A stretch of 64,000 nucleotides of DNA. Origin: JAGQZY01 sp964588335. Lineage in GTDB: Bacteria; Bdellovibrionota; Bdellovibrionia; Bdellovibrionales; JAGQZY01. Below the pieces are notes generated by a model. The model was not told the DNA's origin and ran no database searches. It saw nothing but the letters and a program-made list of their open reading frames with translations. Each line of letters opens with the position of its first letter. Position 1 is the first letter of the stretch. Position numbers and translations under genes: made by a program. The DNA is taken from NCBI GenBank assembly GCA_964588335.1, contig CAZPOV010000001.1, positions 310,001-374,000 of the forward strand. The letters run 5' to 3'. This document shows positions 60,929 to 64,000 of this stretch, piece by piece.

Positions 60929-61114
60929 GTCTTTTAATATCTAAACTTCAAGCCTCGTCCTAGAAGCCTCGATGAAGGCCTACTGGTTCAATGTATCAGG
61001 TGCTTGGCTCGATTTTTAAACCCTTTCTGGTGTTTTGGTAGTTCTGTACGATGAACCATCAAAACAGATCATAATAGGAACAGACGACTTTCTGTCCTCG
61101 ATGATAAAAAGTGG

Positions 61115-61864
61115 TTATTTCTTAGCGGGTTTTTTAGAAAAAATATTTTCCAAATCTTTTCGGGTTAAGGGGCGGTAATCACCAGATTTAAGGGGACCGA
61201 GTTTCAATTGGCCAATTGCGACCCGTTTGAGTTTTTCAACGTCGTAGCCAACCTTTTCAAACATTTTTCGAACCTGTCGGTTTTTTCCCTCTGTTATGGT
61301 AATTTCGACCCAGTCTTTTTTATCCGAACCTTTTTTCAGTTTCTTTATATGGAGGGCGCGGACTTTACCGCCAATGATAGAAACACCGCGACGCAGTTTA
61401 TCCATCTTAGCTTGCGTAATAATACCATCAAGTTTGGCATGATAAGTTTTTGGAATTTTGGATTCTGGGCTCGAGATCTCATTAGAAAAATCTCCATCAT
61501 TGGTCATTAGTAACAAGCCCTCGGTATCCCAATCCAAGCGACCGACTGGAAAAATTCTTTTTCGAATTCGTTTAAAGAAATCCATTACGATGGGTCGTCC
61601 TTGAGGGTCCGACGTGGTGGTGACAACGGACCGCGGTTTATTGAATACAAAATAGACAGGCTGTGGTTTGGCTTTGACCAGCTTGCCTCCGACTTTAACC
61701 TGATCCTTGTCGGGATTGATTTTCACTCCAAGTTCGAAAACCTTGCGACCATTAACCTGCACGCGCCCCTCATCGATCAATTCATCGGCTTTGCGGCGGC
61801 TCGCAACTCCGTGGTCGGCTAGGTATTTGTTAAGGCGAACAAGCTGTGAGCTTGATTCTTTCAT
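61115..61864 (-). CDS. rluB: 23S rRNA pseudouridine synthase (RluB/RsuA family)
   Basis: About 249 residues. The ATG at 61864 has AAGGA 9 bases before it and is preferred to TTG 61873. An N-terminal S4 RNA-binding domain (VRLNKYLADHGVASRRKADELI) is followed by the catalytic block GRLDWDTEGLLLMTNDG, with Asp as nucleophile. The end is basic (SKKPAKK). Role: isomerises a uridine in 23S rRNA. RluB, RluE and RsuA cannot be told apart with full certainty, but length and S4 favour RluB. The upstream unknown gene is 21 bases away. Confidence 0.88.
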   Translation of the reverse strand: MKESSSQLVRLNKYLADHGVASRRKADELIDEGRVQVNGRKVFELGVKINPDKDQVKVGGKLVKAKPQPVYFVFNKPRSVVTTTSDPQGRPIVMDFFKRIRKRIFPVGRLDWDTEGLLLMTNDGDFSNEISSPESKIPKTYHAKLDGIITQAKMDKLRRGVSIIGGKVRALHIKKLKKGSDKKDWVEITITEGKNRQVRKMFEKVGYDVEKLKRVAIGQLKLGPLKSGDYRPLTRKDLENIFSKKPAKK

Positions 61865-61885
61865 AATGATCAATCCTTGTTAGTG

Positions 61886-62806
61886 TTAGGACATTTCTTC
61901 GACCAGTTGGTCTACCAAAGCTTGAATCACATTGTCATTGATAAAAACGTTTTCAAGGGCATCTCGGCCTCTTTCAAGGGCGGCCTCGCCAAAGCTTTCG
62001 GCCTCTGGATGGTTGAGGTTGAAGAGTTCTACGGACTTCTCAAGAACTTGTACCAGCTCTTGGTAATCGGGGTCGGACTTTTTATCGATGTAGTACTGCT
62101 CAAGTGACTTGAGAGGGTAGTAGATTTCTGGGAATTGGTTGAGTCGCCCCTTAGGCTCAGCCTTATTTTGAAAAATATAACCTCGAATCACCATTCCCGC
62201 GACCGTCTTATTTTCGACTCGAAAGCGGGCGTAAGAATTGGCGTCGACTTTCAAATACTGGGTGATACCACTTTTCAGCTCGAGCTGCTCATTGTAGTGG
62301 AGCTGGATCGACATGGAGAGGGGTTTGAGCTCTCCTTGTTGAATCAACATCAAGGGCGTTGAGTGGGTGACGGTCACCTCGCCATTGGGATTTTGTGACA
62401 GTAGGATGTAATTTTTGTCTTTTGTATAAAACACACGGTTTCGGCTGTTCTCAGGTGCGTGTTGCGTGGCCCATTTTTCAAATATCTGGATACCTTCAAT
62501 GCTATTTTTGATAGCCACCACTTGCCAATAATCGGGAAACACAAAGTCTTTTAAGTTCCAATCCAGCATGTAGGTTTCATTGTAGTGTTGAAGAATGTAC
62601 TGCAGCTCCTGGGAAAGGCTCACGGCATGGGTTTGCCAATGCTCATGGATCAGAGCCATACGACAAAATTCTTCGAACAGCTGGGGGGAGAGGGGCGTGT
62701 CTTTGTCGCAATGGTGAATCAGGAAATGATATAGACATAGACGCGCCGCATCTTTGTTCGGCTGGAAGGATAACATATGTCTTGCAAGATGGGTTGTTGT
62801 ATTCAT
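61886..62806 (-). CDS. Hypothetical protein
   Basis: 306 residues, mostly helical at both ends with a beta-rich middle (VTVTHSTPLMLIQQGELKPLS, GITQYLKVDANSYARFRVEN). There is no signal peptide or membrane segment. It ends in a helical segment, VINDNVIQALVDQLVEEMS in character. No domain was recognised. It lies upstream of rluB and is likely co-transcribed. The divergent neighbour starts 59 bases away. Confidence 0.6.
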   Translation of the reverse strand: MNTTTHLARHMLSFQPNKDAARLCLYHFLIHHCDKDTPLSPQLFEEFCRMALIHEHWQTHAVSLSQELQYILQHYNETYMLDWNLKDFVFPDYWQVVAIKNSIEGIQIFEKWATQHAPENSRNRVFYTKDKNYILLSQNPNGEVTVTHSTPLMLIQQGELKPLSMSIQLHYNEQLELKSGITQYLKVDANSYARFRVENKTVAGMVIRGYIFQNKAEPKGRLNQFPEIYYPLKSLEQYYIDKKSDPDYQELVQVLEKSVELFNLNHPEAESFGEAALERGRDALENVFINDNVIQALVDQLVEEMS

Positions 62807-62865
62807 AACCTATTAAAAGGATAGGGGTAATTTAATACTCCGTCCACCAAAAACAAGGGAGTTCT

Positions 62866-63375
62866 GTGAATCGAAGACTCAACCCAGACCTGTTTGGACC
62901 TAGTCAATCAGTAATGGAGTCAGAAGACAGTCGCTATTCTGCTGTGGCGACCCGCCAGCTGCAGTCCGAACTTAAAACCGCCAACAAACGTATATCCCAT
63001 TTGGAAAGTTTGGTGGAGGTTCTGCAAACCCAAATGGGGGTGATGAGTCATAATAATGAACGTCGCACCGAAGCTTTTTCAAAGGCTTTAAGTGAACTTG
63101 AAAAAGATTTCCGTGAACAAAACCTATCTCAAGCTCGTGCTCTTAAGATGGTAGAAGAGCGTTTTAGAGATCAAAAAATCAAAGACGGTCAAATGGAGTC
63201 TATTGTCGATCGCTTTAACACCACCCTTAGCCAATTTGAGAACAAACTGGCCACTTTACAAAAAGTCCTTTCCGAAAAAGAAATGACTCTCCTGACCTAT
63301 CGCCGAATCATTGAGCAAATTGTCGAAGAGGTTGAAAAGCTGAAAAGATCGAACACGCCCAGTCGACACCTATAA
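62866..63375 (+). CDS. Coiled-coil protein, unknown
   Basis: 169 residues, GTG start after AAGGGAG. After a polar first 30 residues (LNPDLFGPSQSVME), the rest is a continuous coiled coil (ELKTANKRISHLESLVEVLQ, RTEAFSKALSELEKDFREQ, MTLLTYRRIIEQIVEEVEKL). There is no signal peptide. It ends 12 bases from the convergent dsbD gene. Such proteins often act as scaffolds. No family was recognised. Confidence 0.65.
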   Translation: MNRRLNPDLFGPSQSVMESEDSRYSAVATRQLQSELKTANKRISHLESLVEVLQTQMGVMSHNNERRTEAFSKALSELEKDFREQNLSQARALKMVEERFRDQKIKDGQMESIVDRFNTTLSQFENKLATLQKVLSEKEMTLLTYRRIIEQIVEEVEKLKRSNTPSRHL

Positions 63376-63387
63376 GTTTCAATTTTT

Positions 63388-64000
63388 TTATTCTTTGGGC
63401 TGATTCTGGTCTGGAATCAATTGATCCATCCGTTTTTTAAATAAATCAGCCTCTTCGAACCCGGTGAGGGTCAGGTCAGAGCGCACGTTGCCGGAGCCAT
63501 CTATAAAAATCATGGTTGGAAGCCCGTAGACTTCATATTTTTGTTGCCAGTCGGTGAGCTCATCAAACGGTGAGGTGGCATCCACTTTCAGCATAACGAA
63601 GGAGTCACTTCTTTCAATGACCGGTTGTTTTGAAAACGTCAATTGATCCATCTCAACACAAGCGGCACACCAATCGGCATAAAAATCAATGATAACGGGC
63701 TTACCCTCGGCTTTGGCTTTTTCGACCAACTCTGGAGAGAACGCCTGCCAATGGACTTTGGCTTGATTCTGTTCGACTTTTTGCTCAGGCATCCATTTTT
63801 TTATCAGTGGCCAGGCGTAATAGAAGGACATAGCAAATAGCACCAAGGCCAGAACAGTCTTAATAGCATTCATCCAGGCTCCAGATCGAGGCATCTTGTT
63901 GGCCAACTGACTAAAGGTGCCGAGTGCAATAAACAGAATTCCAAAGCCCATAGCAAAGGTGAAAAGCAATATAAAACCGAGTGCACTGTTTTGAGTCTTG
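63388..64000 (-). CDS. dsbD: Thiol:disulfide interchange protein DsbD, C-terminal part
   Basis: The frame is open to the right edge, so the N-terminus is outside the window. Visible parts: the last membrane helices (LLFTFAMGFGILFIALGTF and an ALVLFAMSFYYAW segment), then a periplasmic thioredoxin domain with the CxxC site WCAAC in FYADWCAACVEMD, and GLPTMIFIDGSG with the cis-Pro. Role: passes electrons from cytoplasmic thioredoxin to periplasmic thiol proteins. It ends in a Gln/Pro-rich tail. Confidence 0.88.
   Translation of the reverse strand, partial: KTQNSALGFILLFTFAMGFGILFIALGTFSQLANKMPRSGAWMNAIKTVLALVLFAMSFYYAWPLIKKWMPEQKVEQNQAKVHWQAFSPELVEKAKAEGKPVIIDFYADWCAACVEMDQLTFSKQPVIERSDSFVMLKVDATSPFDELTDWQQKYEVYGLPTMIFIDGSGNVRSDLTLTGFEEADLFKKRMDQLIPDQNQPKE

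Overview
The window looks like a chromosomal segment from a motile, diderm bacterium of the Bdellovibrio type (phylum Bdellovibrionota). This is inferred from content, not from a database match. The supporting features are four short flagellins lacking the variable D3 domain, three of them behind clear sigma-28 promoters; many lipoproteins and secreted Cys-rich or low-complexity proteins of no known family; type IV pilin-like genes; a Tol-Pal block; and an unusual lexA promoter. No rRNA, tRNA, CRISPR array, insertion sequence or phage gene was recognised.

Layout. 1-7771: a PlsC-like acyltransferase end, an M13 lipoprotein peptidase, small secreted and outer-membrane proteins, then a minus-strand run of lexA, a GT9 glycosyltransferase, a HELSH metalloprotease, a DUF1820-like protein and a possible HPF-like protein. 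7947-13515: ung followed by a tightly overlapping shikimate operon, aroB-aroA-aroK/D/E-aroC. One 566-residue protein fuses shikimate kinase, type I dehydroquinase and shikimate dehydrogenase. 13491-20776: trmO, rnr, a UbiB/AarF kinase-like protein, a REC-domain protein and a subtilisin-like lipoprotein. 21048-30796: a secreted/surface region with an EF-hand-like lipoprotein, twin prepilins, two flagellins and three unknown secreted proteins. 31337-34606: folA-thyA and an HD phosphohydrolase. 34925-44790: flagellin, flagellin, flaG, fliD, fliS, a FliT/FlgN-like gene, then a probable sigma-54-driven set (TPR protein, two unknowns, histidine kinase). 44917-50954: membrane proteins, a response regulator, rsmD and an aminotransferase. 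50961-59272: a three-part outer-membrane protease/propeller/barrel protein, pal, a DUF4398-like lipoprotein, cpoB, tsaD, rsmA, smpB and a soluble T2SF-like protein. 59335-64000: small envelope proteins, a Zn-ribbon protein, an RluB-type pseudouridine synthase, unknowns and the end of dsbD.

Two things stand out. First, the aro operon carries steps 2 to 7 of the shikimate pathway, and its domains run B-A-K-D-E, the order of the fungal five-domain AROM protein. Second, the gaps at about 3015-3310 and 30953-31317 hold copies of a structured element. Its core of about 60 nt is conserved and shows compensatory base changes that support a pseudoknot. The core is flanked by long self-complementary arms whose sequence is different at each locus. 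This combination is unlike an ordinary terminator or REP element and is the best candidate here for something undescribed.
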